This document shows, piece after piece, positions 1 through 32,174 of a DNA stretch of 64,000 nt. The DNA is taken from the NCBI RefSeq assembly GCF_018320785.1, contig NC_054876.1, positions 20,916,212 through 20,980,211 of the forward strand, given 5' to 3'. Both the position numbers and the translations under genes were made by a program. The stretch is from Cheilinus undulatus (lineage: Eukaryota > Chordata > Actinopteri > Labriformes > Labridae). Under the pieces are notes generated by a model that saw nothing but the letters and a program-made list of their open reading frames with translations, was not told where the DNA came from and made no database searches. The first letter of the stretch is position 1. The number at the start of each line of letters is the position of its first letter.

Positions 1-2263
1 CATCATCTAAAAAAGTTTTACTTCAAAATGTGTTTGTGTGTAGTTATGTGGTTGCTTATACTGTATGTTCTGTGTGCTTCTGTGTGTTTTTGCGGTGTGT
101 GTGTGTGCACATGGTTGTGTGTGTGCTTGTAGGCGCTGCATTTCTGCTGCAGTCATTGCTGGAGCCATGTTCTGACAATTATGCACAATTTAACCTCAAA
201 ACCATGCAAGTTGTTTAAACATAATTTAATAATAATGGACAACAACTGTGTTAGGCTTATTATTTGGTTATAAACAAGAGACTGCTACTTGATCACGACT
301 ATGGTATACAGGATGGATGTAAAGCCAAGTAAAAGTGTTATAACTGATTATAACTATGTTGTGCTAGTTTTGTTGAATATTGGTTAATTAAATGAACAGT
401 TTAAATGGTATTTGAATATATAGATATCAGCAATTTTATGTCTTTTGTGGCATTTTCTGTTGGATTTTCCATCCTGTTAGATTCAGGTTTACACCAAATT
501 AGCAATTGCTATGTCAGAGAGCAGAATTATGCTAGATAACTTTGCACAGATAAACAATATTTTAATTCAAATATTGAATCTAACAAAAAAAATAATTTTC
601 TTCCATCATAATTGAGCATAACAGGGTGGAAGTTTAAGAATAGCACAGGCAGATTAACAGCATCAAACTTCTGAAAAAACAAAGACAGAAAGTTGCTTCT
701 CACCTTTCTTTTCTTCTCTAAATTCCCTCCAAGAAGTCATGTCACTACCTGAAAGTGGATTTAATGGGAAATGTAGGGGTTTTGTACAGTAGGCTAATAA
801 CCACAACCTAACAGGGTGGAGCTTGGTTCTTGGGGACACACATTTAATTATAAAAATAATAATAATAATAATACAATTTTTTACTATTACTTTTATGTAT
901 GATTAGAGAGATAATAACGTGATCTAATGCAATAATTAAGTCCTTCATCTGTTTATTTATTTTAATATCACAATGGTGTCACACTGAAACTGAAAAAAAA
1001 TGCTCTGGGGACATCATAAAAATGAGCGTATGTGTGAAAAAAAGGCATCCTAAATAATTGAAAAATACATTTCCATACATTATTGTGAGTAATTATTATA
1101 CTGGAGACTTCAGTCTTTTAAAAAATATTTTTAAAAATACAATTCATTTACTTTGAGTAAAAAATTAAGAGTTAAATCCTGGGGACAGAAAAGTCGCCAA
1201 TAGCAAGGAATGGCCCAAAAGTTAATTCTGTTTAAAGGAAAGGGGTTTACATTTTGAAAAGGCTATATTGTACTAGCATATACAAATACAATTCATTTTT
1301 CATTGCTTTGATAGAAGTGGTTATTTCTCAGGTTAAAATTGTTGTTATCGCACCTTAACTTCAGACAGACCGTGATTTTGCTGACCTCCATGGGCCCCCA
1401 GTCTGTCAGTGCCTCCGAAAGTTCTCCCCTCCTTTATCCGACCTTACGGGTCGCCTTTCTTTGGTACAATAGTAAATACTTCCCACTCCCGCTGCTGCCC
1501 GCATCCTACCGACTTGTTGAGAGATTCACTTTCCGAGTTTTGAAGAGGTACTTGAACGTTTCATCCTTTACATCCGGGTAACTTGTGCTCTCTCACCAGG
1601 TTAGCCCACTAGCTTAGCTGACGGTAGCTAATGCTGGCTGCAGTACACTGCGCAGACACGCACAAGAATAAAAACAAATGGGTTTTGCTACAAAAAAAGC
1701 ACGTAGAGGATGGATTTGATGGTTTTTTGTGATTTTTAATTATATGCTCATAAAGCTGTTACAGTCTAAGTGCATTTTTAAGCAATTTCTAATTCAGCGC
1801 ATTAAAAGTTGAATTGTTTAGCAAATATGAGCTAACTGAGCTAGTTTGTAAGGCTGTTAATGCTTTCTGTTTAAAGTAAAAAAACGGAAGGATCATTTAT
1901 TCTCAAACTGACTAATCGGAATTTACGTGCTGAAAGGTAAGTTTAAGTTATATGACAGTTCTGACATTTTGTTTCACAAATAGCAAGTTAGCTTTAGGTT
2001 AGCCAGCGCAGTAGCTTACAGTGTACATCATTGGAGCAGGGTTACAGTCTAACATCTGAATCATAATCGTGTGCTGCTTACGTATTTGTAAGATAGGAAG
2101 ATCCCAAAGGAGTGAGTAAATCACTGAAGTCCTCACCGGTCTTTATGTGAGTCAGCTCAGTTAGTGGTTTGATGTGTTGACTCCTTCACTCATGCAGGAT
2201 CAAAGTGATTTTTATTTTGTCACTCAGTGTGAGCTAAGCCAAACTTGAAATCTTGCTTTAAAG
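1..2263. other. Intergenic DNA and taf1 promoter/5' UTR region
   Basis: No convincing coding exon is seen before the taf1 start codon. The left end is GT-rich low-complexity DNA (about 25-130), and there is an AAT microsatellite at about 848-872. From about 1380 to 1640 base composition rises and several CpGs appear, which fits a promoter. A strong donor (gaaag/gtaagt, exon end 1936) and a good acceptor (catgcag, next base 2198) suggest a 5' UTR intron of 1937-2197 just before the coding start. This is inferred from splice signals only. Confidence 0.5.
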
Positions 2264-21455
<19,192 letters not shown>

Positions 21456-22379
21456 ATTAGATTTTTTTAAATCAAGAAAACAGTGTTTATAAGTGCAGTT
21501 TTAAATATAAGGATGTATTATTCTGTAAATGACGTCTAATGTTTATAGCGTTCTCCTGTGCTCTTACTGCAGTAAAGCACACTGTAAATTTCAATTTGCC
21601 CTTTTTTATTTTGAGTGAATAATGATGCTTCCTTACATGGAGATGTGAACTATGTTGTGTACTCCTTTAAATAATTCATATCCTGTGCTCACAACAAGCC
21701 CAGTGATTGTTTGTTCTGTCCTACAGATGGATTAGGAAGAAGAATAAACAGACTGAAGATGTACAGAAATACCTATGACCACTTTTTCTTTAAGTAAGCG
21801 CAATAAAATCTTTACTCTTGTTGTTTGAATGTAGGTAATACTTCTACAACACAAGCAGGCTATTTATCTAATGTCCTCATCAACACATTGTGTAGTCGCT
21901 TAAATCTTATTGAGCTTCCTTTACAGAAATGGTCTAACTCAACACACTCCCTACTCTAAGTTGGATTTTTTTTTTTTTTTTCAAAGAAGTCAGCTGTAGT
22001 TTCCTTGTTAGCTGAGCTTCTGGTTAGGAAAGACTCAGAGGTCATTTATAGAAGTTGTCTCTGCTTTGTGGAAAGATTTTTCAAGTACTTCCTCTTTGAA
22101 TTCTTCAGATGCTTCCTTGTGTTCAAGTAACAACAACACAAGAGACAAGCTTGGTCTATTAACACAGTGAGGTAAATGATTGAAAATTATGGAAAGCCAT
22201 AAAAGGTGAGCCTTGTCCAGGACTCTTGTATAGTTAATATAGGGGAGACAAAATGCTGGTACATCTAATTATCATTATTCTAGCTGGTGATACAGCAATC
22301 CAGTGATTAGTGCAAAATATTGATCACTTTGTTAGGTGACAGGTTAGCTCAGTTGCAGCCTGATGCTACAGGAGTTTAA
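21456..22379 (+). other. taf1 3' UTR and downstream DNA
   Basis: After the taf1 stop codon there are AATAAA hexamers at 21743-21748 and 21802-21807, either of which could end the transcript. Beyond about 21830 I see no gene or named repeat up to the Tc1 relic starting near 22380. Confidence 0.6.
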
Positions 22380-22955
22380 CTTCATTTTTTCTTTCATTGA
22401 TCTATATTTAATTCATAATAATGACAAGTTGAAAATATTTGGAGTTCACAAGAAGCACCTGAAGGACTCAGACAGTGAGAAACAAGATTCTCTGGTCTGA
22501 TGAAACAAAGATAAAACTGTCAGTCCTAAAAATATCTGGTGGAAACCAGGCATGACTCATCACCTGCCGAATACCATCCCAACAGTGACACATGGTGGTG
22601 GCAGCATCATGCTGTGGGGGTGTTTTTCAGCAGCAGAGACTGGGAGACTGCTCATGGTTGAGGTAAAGCTTAATGGAAAAAGTATAAAGTATAGAAACCT
22701 CCTCAGTGAAAACCTGTTCCACAGTGCTTAGGACCTCAGACTTGGACAAAGGGTCACCTTCCAACATGACAATGACCCAAAACAGCCTAGACAAAATAGG
22801 AGCTGCTTAGGCACAACGCTGTCGGTGTCCTAGAGTGGCTCATCCAGAGACCTGACTTGAACCCTATTGAACATATCCGGACACCTGAAAATGACCACAG
22901 ACAAGGCTGTCAAAAGAGAGGGATAAATGGGTGAGCCTTCTGTGCTCATGGGGAT
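22380..22955 (+). mobile_element. Degenerate Tc1-like transposase relic
   Basis: Words typical of fish Tc1-like transposase DNA are recognisable in the plus orientation: gttctctggtctgatgaaac-like DNA near 22490, catggtggtggcagcatcat near 22591, tgctgtgggggtgtttttca near 22610, and aacatgacaatgacccaaa near 22764, which corresponds to the D-N-D-P-K block. Frames are broken throughout and no intact ends were found. It belongs to a different subfamily from the three elements farther right. Confidence 0.7.
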
Positions 22956-23830
22956 CAGCAAAATCATGGTCCATTGTAAAGTGAAGCTGTGGTTGCCATA
23001 TTTTAGTTTTAACATGAATAATAACCATTTATAAAAGTGAATTTTATTTTTTTTAAATCAGGGTCATTCAGACAATCTAAAATCATGGTAAAAGACACGA
23101 ATTGTTCATACAGACGTGTTTTGGTCATCACTCTTGTGTTTTTGGCTATTTTGTTTGGCTTAAAAGATGGAAATAATTCAATTTTATGTGTATTTTGACA
23201 GCATTATGTCACTGTTTTTTTTTTCTTTTGTTTTGGCATGGATTCGGGGGGGATGGGAGTGGGGGGAAGTGGGGGGGGCAGCAACTCCTTTTAGGTATAG
23301 CGTATTCAAAATGTAAATCCCCTTTCCATAAAACAGAATTTCCTTTTTATTGGTGATGTTAACAATGCAGGTGAGAACACTGAACCAGACCATTAGGAAA
23401 GTTAGCAAGGCCATAATGTGTGAAAATGTCAGGATGCCAGAAAATAAAGCAGAAGAAACTGAGACCGCTTTAAAAAAAATAAATAAATAAATAAATTGTT
23501 GGGGAGGGGGAAACAAAAATGGGTGAAAGCAGCAATAATGGGTTGAAATTGACAGAACTGACTGCCAAAACTGGCAAAAACATGTTGCAAAAATGGTTGA
23601 CAAATGGGCAAGAGAGTGGCAAAATGGGACAAGAGTGATACAAATAGATCAAAACTGGCAAAAATTGGGAAAATGCAGAAATGAAGGGCAAAAATTTTTT
23701 AAAAAGTTCTAAAAAGTGGCAAAAAGAAGTGGTGAAAACTAGTAAAGAGCAGTAAAAATGGGTTAAAAGCAACGAAAAGCACTGGCAAGAATGGATGGAA
23801 AATGTGGGGAAATGAGAAAGGAGCACAAAT
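22955..23830. repeat. Composite dispersed repeat with GGCAAAA-type array, copy A
   Basis: The segment shares several blocks with 46426-47105: aatcatggtccattgta, ggtgatgttaacaatg, gaacactgaac, and gtcaggatgccagaaaataa followed by gaagaaactgag. After these blocks comes an imperfect tandem array built on tggcaaaaatggg-like units (about 23515-23830). Long minus-strand ORFs here are low-complexity products of the array and not genes. Confidence 0.65.
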
Positions 23831-25510
23831 AATCCCAGCATCAGAACCCAATAAAAGCTTGACTCACTTTTCTCCCCAAAATGAAGTAACTGTCAGCCAG
23901 GATGCTAGCACCAATGCTATTGACGCAACACACATGCATTGTCAATACATTACAACTGAAGAGGATCCATTCTGTTGGTTTTTCAGGGGCCCAGCCAATT
24001 CTTTGGGTAGGCCTGTCCTGTCACACTATGACACCTCATGAGTTTATGAGGATAAAAAGTTAATTTGCCAAAGAGGAAAGGATAGAGTTTAGATTTTTAC
24101 AGATAAAGCCAGTTATGAGGTGAAACTGATTCTGAATTGCAGTAAATAAATTCATGAAACCTGCATTTTACCCCTTTTGTTCCATTTTTAATATTTGATC
24201 ATTATATGATGATTTTGCATTAAGTCAGTTATTGCAGACTGGCTGTGCCATGAACTCTTACTGTATCACATCATTTCATATTCCCTGTGATCCCAGCTCC
24301 TTATTGTTATCCACGCTGGTATGGGGGTGACCCAGATTATGTCAAATTGTGATTTCTGTCCCAACAGTTGAATATCCCAGCATATTTCAATCATTTAAAT
24401 GACATAAACGTATTATTTAAATCAAGTCTGTGCTTTGCTGAGTAAATTTAACTATATACTTAATTATGAGTATTGTTTGATTAGTACATTTCTAGCTCTG
24501 AATAGTTAATTCAAGGGAGATCAGTTTCATTAAACAATATAGAAATATCTTTTTCATATTTTTTTATTTCCTCATTTTCTGATGTTAGACATTTTTTTTT
24601 GTTTCTTTTGTTGCAAATATCTTGTCCAGGGTTCAAAATCAAACATAACGGGCAGCTGAGGACACTCCTAAGGAAAAACTGTAACACCAGTATAAAATGG
24701 ATTTAGTGTCTATTTATTACAAGAGTTCTCAACGAATGACACCATAATAAACTGCATTTAACACTTTTAGGCAATTTTAAGGCAAAAAGCCAACTTTTCA
24801 AATATACATTATATATTTTACCAGTTCACAACAATAGATATTTAAACAAGACTTTACTCCTTAAATATTACACTTGTGCTACATATTAAGGGTGATCATG
24901 TATCCTATTAAGACACAGAAAGCACAACAGAGATCTAAATGAGATAATAGACACTGTTTTTTTTTCTTTTTTAATTCTATGACTGAAAGACTGAATGAAG
25001 ACCTCAGCAATGAAAATAAAGAATTTGGTGATTTAAGGATAACTACTGTACATGTCAAGTACGAGTCTTCTCTTTAGAAAGCATGGAGCTGGATAAGTGA
25101 ATAAAGAAAACTTAAAACTGCAGTAAAGATGGGGTTAAACTGTCATGTCAACACAAAAACCACAAACCGCTGCTATCATTAAAACTACAAATGACTGTGA
25201 ATATGTTGAAAAGGAAGTTGGATCTAAACAAACCTTTGTTTCCTGGCAACACTTTTGTTATAAAAAGGTCACCTGAATCTGTTTTTCTGACATGACAGCA
25301 AACTGCAAACTTCCTGTTGAATAAATGTCCTGAACACAATCTATTCTGCATCTCCACCAGTCTGACAGCACTTCGAATTAGAAGTAGCTACACGTTCCAA
25401 ATGATTTTCAATAAAGCATACTCTCCAAATGTTAGGATTTTTTAATCTTTTCATTTTCATTATTGCACTTATTTCAATAACACTGTCGTTTCCCAACATC
25501 TTTATAATTA
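23831..25510. other. AT-rich intergenic DNA, nothing recognised
   Basis: No splice-flanked coding exon, RNA gene or clear repeat boundary is seen between the composite repeat and the Tc1-like element. The short ORFs (for example on the minus strand near 25148-25357) have no similarity that I recognise. Confidence 0.5.
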
Positions 25511-27033
25511 CAATGCCAATAAAAAAAGTTTTCTTCCCCTTGGATTTTTTTTTTTTTTTTTTTTTTACCCTTTTATTTTTTATTTAATAAATCATTCAGA
25601 GTCAATATGATCTGGCTTTTTTGATAGAAAAACCTCTTAATATCAAAGTGAAAACAGATTTCTGCAAAGTAATTTCAATCAAACAGAGAAATGTAATGTA
25701 AAACAAAAGACTGCATAAATATTCACCCCCTTGAGGTCAGTATTTAGTAGATTCACCTTTGGCTGCAATCAGAGTCTGTGTGGATAGCTCTCAGTAAGAA
25801 CTGCATCTCTGGACACTGCAATTTTACGTGCAGGAAAAGCCCTTTTCAAGTCGTGCCACAAATTCTCTTTTGGATTGAGGTCTGGGTGTTGACTCGGCCA
25901 CTCCAGGACATTCACCTTGTCTTTATAAGATTTCTGTGTATCTTTCACTGTATGCTTTGGGTCATTGTCTTGCTGGAAAGTAAATCTTCTCCCGAGCCAT
26001 AGTTCTCTTGCAGACTGAATAAGATTGTCCTCTCTAATTTTCCTATATAGTACCACATTCATCTTATTCTCCACCTCTACAAGCCTTCCAGCTGGCTGCT
26101 GAGAAGCATCACCACAGCATGATGCTGCCATCACTGTGCTTCACAGAAGGGATGGTGTGTTTGTGGTGATGTGCAGTGTTTGGTGTCCACTAAATATAGC
26201 ATAGTCAAAAAGCACCATTTTGGTCTTGTTGGACCAAAGAACTTTCTCCCACTTGACCATGGAGTCTCCCACATGCCTTTTGGTGAACTCTAGTCCAGAT
26301 TTAAAATGGTTTCAATTGTCACTCTCCCATACAGTTCTGACTGGTGAAGAACCCAGCCAGCAGTTGTATGCAGAGTCTCTCTCATCTCAGCTGCTGAAGC
26401 TTGTTACTCCTTCAGAGTAGTCACAGGTGTCTTGGTGGTCTCTCTCACTAGTCTCCTTTCACAGTCACTCAGTTTGTGAGGACGTCCTGATGTAGGCAGA
26501 TTTACACATGTGCCATATTCCTTGAATTTTGTGATGGATTTAACTGAACTCTGGGGGATGTTCAGGTGCTTTGGATTTTTTTGTGTCCATCCCCTGAGGT
26601 ACACTTTCAGTTTCTTTTTTTCTGAGTTGCTTGGAGTGTTCTTTGTTCATGGTGTAATGGTAGCCAGGAGTACTGATAAACCAGTGGCTGGACCTTCCAG
26701 ACACAGGTGCCTTTACTACAACCACTTGAAACACATTCACTGCACTTAAGTGATTTCCATTTTACTAATCTTGTGACTACTAACACCAGTTGGCTGCACC
26801 TCTTTTGAATTAGGTCAGCCACTTTAAAGGGGGTGAATATTCATGCAATCACTTATTTTAGATATTTTTGCTTAATTGTCTTTACTTTGTAGAAATCTGT
26901 TTTCACTTTGACATTAAAGAGGTTTTTTGTCTTTTTTTGTCAAAAAGCCCTATTATATCAAGCATGATTGTTTTATAAAACCAAAAAAGAGTAAAAAAAA
27001 ATCCAAGGGGACGAATACTTTTTATAGTCACAA
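25511..27033 (-). mobile_element. Tc1-like transposon, disabled copy 1
   Basis: The ends are long inverted repeats. The left end has ccccttggat near 25537 and the right end has its complement atccaagggg near 27001, with tttttatagtcac at the outer edge and TA outside on the left. A degraded Tc1 transposase reads on the minus strand. The C-terminal part (26134-25769) keeps the DDE-type block QQDNDPKHT and the acidic-residue block DLNPKENLW. The N-terminal parts (26740-26404) lie in other frames. The coding region is frameshifted, so the copy is not autonomous. Confidence 0.85.
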
Positions 27034-27637
27034 AATACAAGTCAAATTCCTTGCATTGTCTAAATAAACTCTAAAAGGTTACTGACAAAAGCTTAAAACC
27101 TAGAAACTGTAAGCTGAATATTTCAACCTTCACCTAAAAAATGTTATTAATTCTTGATAATTTAGGTTGCTGGTAGCCAGCTAGTGCTGTCCACACACCC
27201 CAAGTAGAGCTGCTTTTGTCTACATGGGTGACCCATGTTAGGATCCAGTCTGTGACTACTTCCACATATCATCCCCCACAATCTAGCTTCCCAGTTTCTC
27301 TGTTTCCAGTTGCTCCTCTAATAAAGGCCTACAAATAAATCTAAAAAAAAAAAAAAAAAAACACAATCGTCATAATCCAGGCTGTACTGTCCTTCGCTCT
27401 TCCATTTCTGCCCTGACATCAACCAGCCAGGGCATCTGTGAAAGTTGTTAGTTACAACATTCCCAACCTCAGATCTAGAAATCTTAATCTATAATCCAGC
27501 TCAAATAAAGTTGTCTACAAACATGTATTCCTTCCAAACCTGCAGCTATGTGTATAATAACACAGGCTACCATTTAAGTAGATGAATATATGACCCTATT
27601 TTTAATTTTAGCTCATTTTTATGTTGCTATTAGGGCT
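27034..27637. other. Intergenic, probable slain1-like 3' UTR side
   Basis: This lies downstream of the minus-strand slain1-like stop codon. It is AT-rich with a poly-A run near 27343-27360. I could not assign a poly(A) signal for the minus-strand gene and see no other gene. Confidence 0.4.
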
Positions 27638-30600
27638 TCAACTTCGAGTGGATGGAACATTTCTGCCCCAGGCTAAAGTCACTGGTCTCTCGGGTGAGGC
27701 AAAAACACGTCCGCGAAGCAGAAAGTATCCCTTAGAGGGGTGAGGGATCCTGCAGGGGCTGGCTGACTGAGATCTCTGGAGCTTCTTTATCCGAGCTGTG
27801 ATGTCACCCTTCGACTTCACCAAGCCATTGGAGTTTGTGGGTGCTCCAGAAGGTGATGAGTGCCAGAAACTTGATGCCTTTGAGGTGGGTGGTGGACCTA
27901 AGAAAACAGATTTTGTTTGTATGATCTATCTGCTTTTCAACTACAAATATTTGTAACTCAGTCCTACTAATGACTTCCAGATCAGAGCATTAATGAGCAT
28001 TAATCTTTATAGATGTAATTGGATGCTTTCAAAGATCCAGGTAGATGTTTGTCTGCCGCCTACAGGACTTTGACAGTAAAAAAAAAAGTTAAGAAACACA
28101 TCTAAACCTGATGGTGGATGACTGATTTGGTCAGCAGGTTGGTAGTCTTCGGTGTCTAAACTTCGGCTGTTCCTGACAGCCTGCAGAGAGCGGAGGCTGG
28201 TCCGTAGAGGTGACCTGGTTCTGTCTGAGGATGCTGCTGCAAAGCATGTCAGAGAACATGACTCATTCAAACACAATGCAAAAATTTATACATCTAAATA
28301 CATTTCTATGGATTCTTCAGACTGCATTAAAGAAAAACTACACAAATGTGACACTAACAGTGACATCCCATGTCCATTGTCTTCAGGAGACTTCTGATAT
28401 CAAAAGGGGAACTAGCTGTAATTCATCTGACCAAAAGAAAGCAGTGAATGCTTTGTTTACCTTGATTCTGAGCCAGCTTCAGCAGCTTAAACTGGGTGAC
28501 TTGTTGTTGAATCCTGGCCAGTTTTGGACTTTGGCAGTCCTGTTTAGCTCCTGCTGCTGGAGACAGACAAGGGGAGGCGCTCCGTGGCTGCCAGCAAGAG
28601 GAAGAGAGACCCTGAGTTTTACTTCCTGGAGTGAAGTCATCAGTATTTTCTAGCGCAGTGTTACAGTAAGATGGAATCATCATGGGTGACTCAGGGCCCC
28701 TCCTGGGTGATGCTGTAACTGGCATGGAAACAAAGTCCTGCCTTAAACCTGGAAAATATAGACCAAAGTTAGTGCAATCCAAACCTCACAGAGCTAACTC
28801 ATTTAGATTATCCTCATCACTCCTTTACTCACTGGCTTCCTGTAAACGAGCCATAGTGCGCACATCTGTGATGTTTTGCAGTCTGTAGCTTGTGGTGAAG
28901 CCGTTGGAGATAGTCAGCCCATTGTTATCTGTGCAGACAAACAAAACTAAGATTAAATCTATAACATTTAAGACAGTTTTTAACCCGTATTAGGGTACTC
29001 TTCCTGTACAAATAAGTTACAGATCTGATAAGTTAATGGCAAACAGTTAAAAGATAAATATCTCTTAACAAGAAAAGACACTTTCATGATACCTTGACTG
29101 TCAGAGGTATCCTGTGTTTTGCCCACAAAGACATCAGCAGTATGTTGGAAAATCGTTGGACATTTGTAGGAGTGTCTGCCTGATCCTGTAAACAGAGGGA
29201 GGTCGACTTTAAACTAAACAAATAATGTTTGACTTATCACCAAAAAAATTTGTAAAAAAAAAAGGTCTTAGATCTTCATACCTACAGTCACCCACTTTTA
29301 AAGTATGAATATGTAGGGGGAGTGGGGTAAGATGAGACAGTTTTTACCTGAAGTGTTTTCACAGTGACAGGATGATAGTAAAAACTATAAATAAAACCTA
29401 TGTATATACTCTAGGATGTGGAGCATCCCTGAGAAAACTTGTTTTGGATCTGATAAAACTATTTTAAAAATATAGCTCTCCAAAAAAAAAAAAAAAAAGG
29501 TTTCTCAGCTCAGCTTGCTCCTGACCAGAGGTGAATTGAGCCTTTGGTGAAAATATTTTGGGAACTGTGCCATTGGTTATGTTGAAGTAAAGCTGAAAAT
29601 TTTCACCCCATATAACGCTCAATCAAAGCAAGACAAATTCTGTACCAAATGACCTCTTAAAAGTTTTATCTAAAAGTAAACTTTAAACTTTAAGTGTAAC
29701 TTGTCTGCTGTAAGGCCTAAGAATTTCACATTTTTAACAAAACCTGTTGAAGAGAAAAAACAGGCTACTGCTCGACATTAATAAAAATGACAAAGTTAGA
29801 AAAAAATACATTTGACTGCAGTTCCTAGAGAACTGGTTAACACGGCATGTCCTACTTGTCAGTGCTGCACAAAATCAAGGCCAACTCAAGATAAGATAAA
29901 AATCAAATCACAATTCACTTTAATTCTCCTCACACAACCGAGCAACTATTCAGCATACCACTGAACCCCACTGGAGAGGAATCCAGAGTTTTCAAGCCAG
30001 TGGCTCAACTTAACTCTGGATCTTCTAGCTCAATCAACCTCACTGGCACCATTTTAACAAGAGTGCATCATCCAGGAAGTTTAAAGCTAACTTCATGCTA
30101 ACAATTTAGCCTCATATTGTAGCTTACTAATGTACTAACAAATGCATATTTTTCTGAATGTCTCAAAGACAAGACAACAAACATGAAAATTTTACTTTAA
30201 ATGGCGAAAACAGTTTAATAGTATAGCATAGTGGATACCTCTTCAAAAATGTTTGGTCACATGATCAATTCAGTCTGTGGTTTTCTAGAAACAAGGGTTG
30301 GCTCAACTAACCCACAGGTTCATCTTACCCCACTTTCCCCCACCTGAAAACATGGAAATCTTTTTCCAAACTGAACAACATTGCAAATGACTCGAGTCCA
30401 TTTGTGCTGCCTACTTACTTTCATCCAGTCGATTTATCAGTTGACGACATGCCGCTTCTACCTCAGGACTCGGGTTATCCAGAACTTGTCGACACCATGT
30501 GAGAGCAGACTCGCTTTTCTCCTCAAATTGATGCTTTTTTGGAGACTCATATAGCCTGTAAATACACCAGAGAATTGTCTGATTTACATTTTTTTCTTCA

Positions 30601-32174
30601 TACACCACAACTAACAAGGTTAAATGTGTTACATACAGTCCATGAGTAAATGAAAGAAGCAGAAATATAAGAATACTTGGATAACTAATCCAATCCAAGA
30701 AGCTAACAGTTTACATTCATATCTATCATACGGTGCCTATGAAAAGTAATCACTCCCTTGGATGTTTATTATTTATTATACCCTTGAAGGGCTGTTCAGA
30801 CCTGATCCCCATGCAACCTGTCGGCATAGTTTTGCAAAGAAGAATGGAGTAAAATTTGTGCCAGATGTGCAAGCTTGATTGAAATCTATCCACATAGACT
30901 CAGTGCTGTGAAAGGTGCATCTACTAAATACTGAAATAAAGGGGGTGAACATTTATGCATTCACTTATTTTACATTACATATTTATTTAACTGACTTTGA
31001 CATCAAAGAGTTTTTGGGTATTTTGGGGGGGAGGAAACGCCTAATCATACTGACCATGATAAGTTTTAAAATACATATAAAAGGGTAAAACATCCAAGGG
31101 GGTGAATACTTTTGATAGTGACATGTAAAAATAAATATAAAGTGACTTGCACACAAAAATTATATGTACATGTATAAACTATATATAGAAATAAATTTAT
31201 AAACATTAAAAATTAGAAACTGAGTATTTTAGATAAACACTGGTATGGTACTGGTATTGCAGCAGATGGCTGTTTACCAATAAGCCTGGCTCTTCTTGGG
31301 ATTTCCACCTAGTGAAAGGGTTTTTTTTCTTTGCAACTATCGCCACAATTTGTCAAGTATGTGTTGGTTCTGGCTCCCTAAAAATCTGAAAACAAAAGGA
31401 GTATCATCTATCATTAAAACTGTTCTGTTGATACCTACCAGCTCTCTTCATCCTTCACATCCTCCACTACATCAAGGAGCTCTACCAAATCTAAAGCTGA
31501 CTCTTGTTCCTGTGGCTCTCCCTTCTTCCACGCATCCTTTTGACGATTATAGTTGTACAACATCCCATTCGCAGCAGCAGAAGACTGTGATGGATCGCAC
31601 CCTGCTTTCAAGTTATCCAGTCTGATCCTTGCATCCAGGGCATACGAGCGATTGTAACAACTCTCTGTGTTTGGTTGCTCTGTCTGTGTCCAGATGCTGC
31701 TGTATGGGTCTGAGTTTCCCTCCTGCGTCATAGAGCTGCTTTTTAACTCACTGCAGAGACGAAGAAGGTTTGAAGTTGTGTCAAACTCCACTGGAGGCTG
31801 ATGGCAGAAATACTGTCTCCAATCACTTTCCATGGGGCCTTGATGGAGCTCCATTTTCACAGAGTCGTCGTCAAACCTTTCCACTTCTTCAAGCTCTGGT
31901 CCAGTTAAGTTTTAGCCCTCCTCACTCCTCCATTGTGAAAGGAGTCTGACATGTTTGAAAATGATGACTTTAAAGTTTCAGAAAAGTGTTTTTTCTCTAC
32001 ACAGACAGCTACAGTGCAGCTTCACCACATATCTTTGACCCACATTTGCTGAGTAGGGCTGTTAAGTATAGACACACAACAGATTGGATGGGTTTAAGGA
32101 CGCATCATGAGCTTACCTGGATTAAAGAGTCCACGAGTTGCTTCTAAGAAAGAGAGGCTCTCAATATCACGCCA
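27638..32174 (-). CDS. slain1: SLAIN1-like microtubule plus-end protein (first exon not found)
   Basis: SLAIN proteins track growing microtubule plus ends with EB1 and CKAP5 and promote persistent microtubule growth. Exons in reading order: 32174-32117, 31895-31439, 30555-30419, 29185-29093, 28928-28833, 28748-28461, 28236-28108, 27897-27638. All phases agree, giving 505 codons plus stop. Recognition rests on three blocks. The first is DEESWLYESPKK followed by LTWCRQVLDNPSPEVEAAC and LINRLDE, the SLAIN-family core. The second is LQNITDVRTMARLQEASLRQ. The third is RTSLRSLQAVRNSRSLDTED near the C-terminus, followed by ITARIKKLQRSQSASP. PSPEVEAACRQLINRL resembles SLAIN1 more than SLAIN2. The family's N-terminal coiled-coil exon (ELEVKKLQ-type) was not found upstream, and the first exon seen has no ATG. 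Which slain1 paralogue this is cannot be settled here. Confidence 0.8.
29316..30342. mobile_element. Non-autonomous DNA transposon in slain1-like intron
   Basis: The left end (gggggagtggggtaagatga) and right end (complement of catcttaccccactttcccc) form imperfect inverted repeats about 1 kb apart. The interior has no transposase ORF. The TGGGGTAAGATGA terminus is one I associate with fish MITE-like elements; I cannot name the superfamily. It occupies most of the intron between exons 30419 and 29185. Confidence 0.6.
30731..31124 (+). mobile_element. Deleted Tc1-like copy 2 (about 390 bp)
   Basis: The left end (cggtgcctatgaaaagtaat, then cccttggatg) and right end (catccaagggggtgaatact, then tttgatagtgaca) are the same inverted repeats as in the copies at 25511 and 34044. 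The interior keeps only a fragment of the transposase end (gcaaagaagaatggagt, tccacatagactcag), here in plus orientation. It is an internal deletion derivative lying in the slain1-like intron 30556-31438. Confidence 0.8.

Noticed and set aside
23184-23841. Overlapping minus-strand ORFs of up to 139 codons.
   Set aside because: They are low-complexity translations of the GGCAAAA-type repeat array and poly-A tracts.
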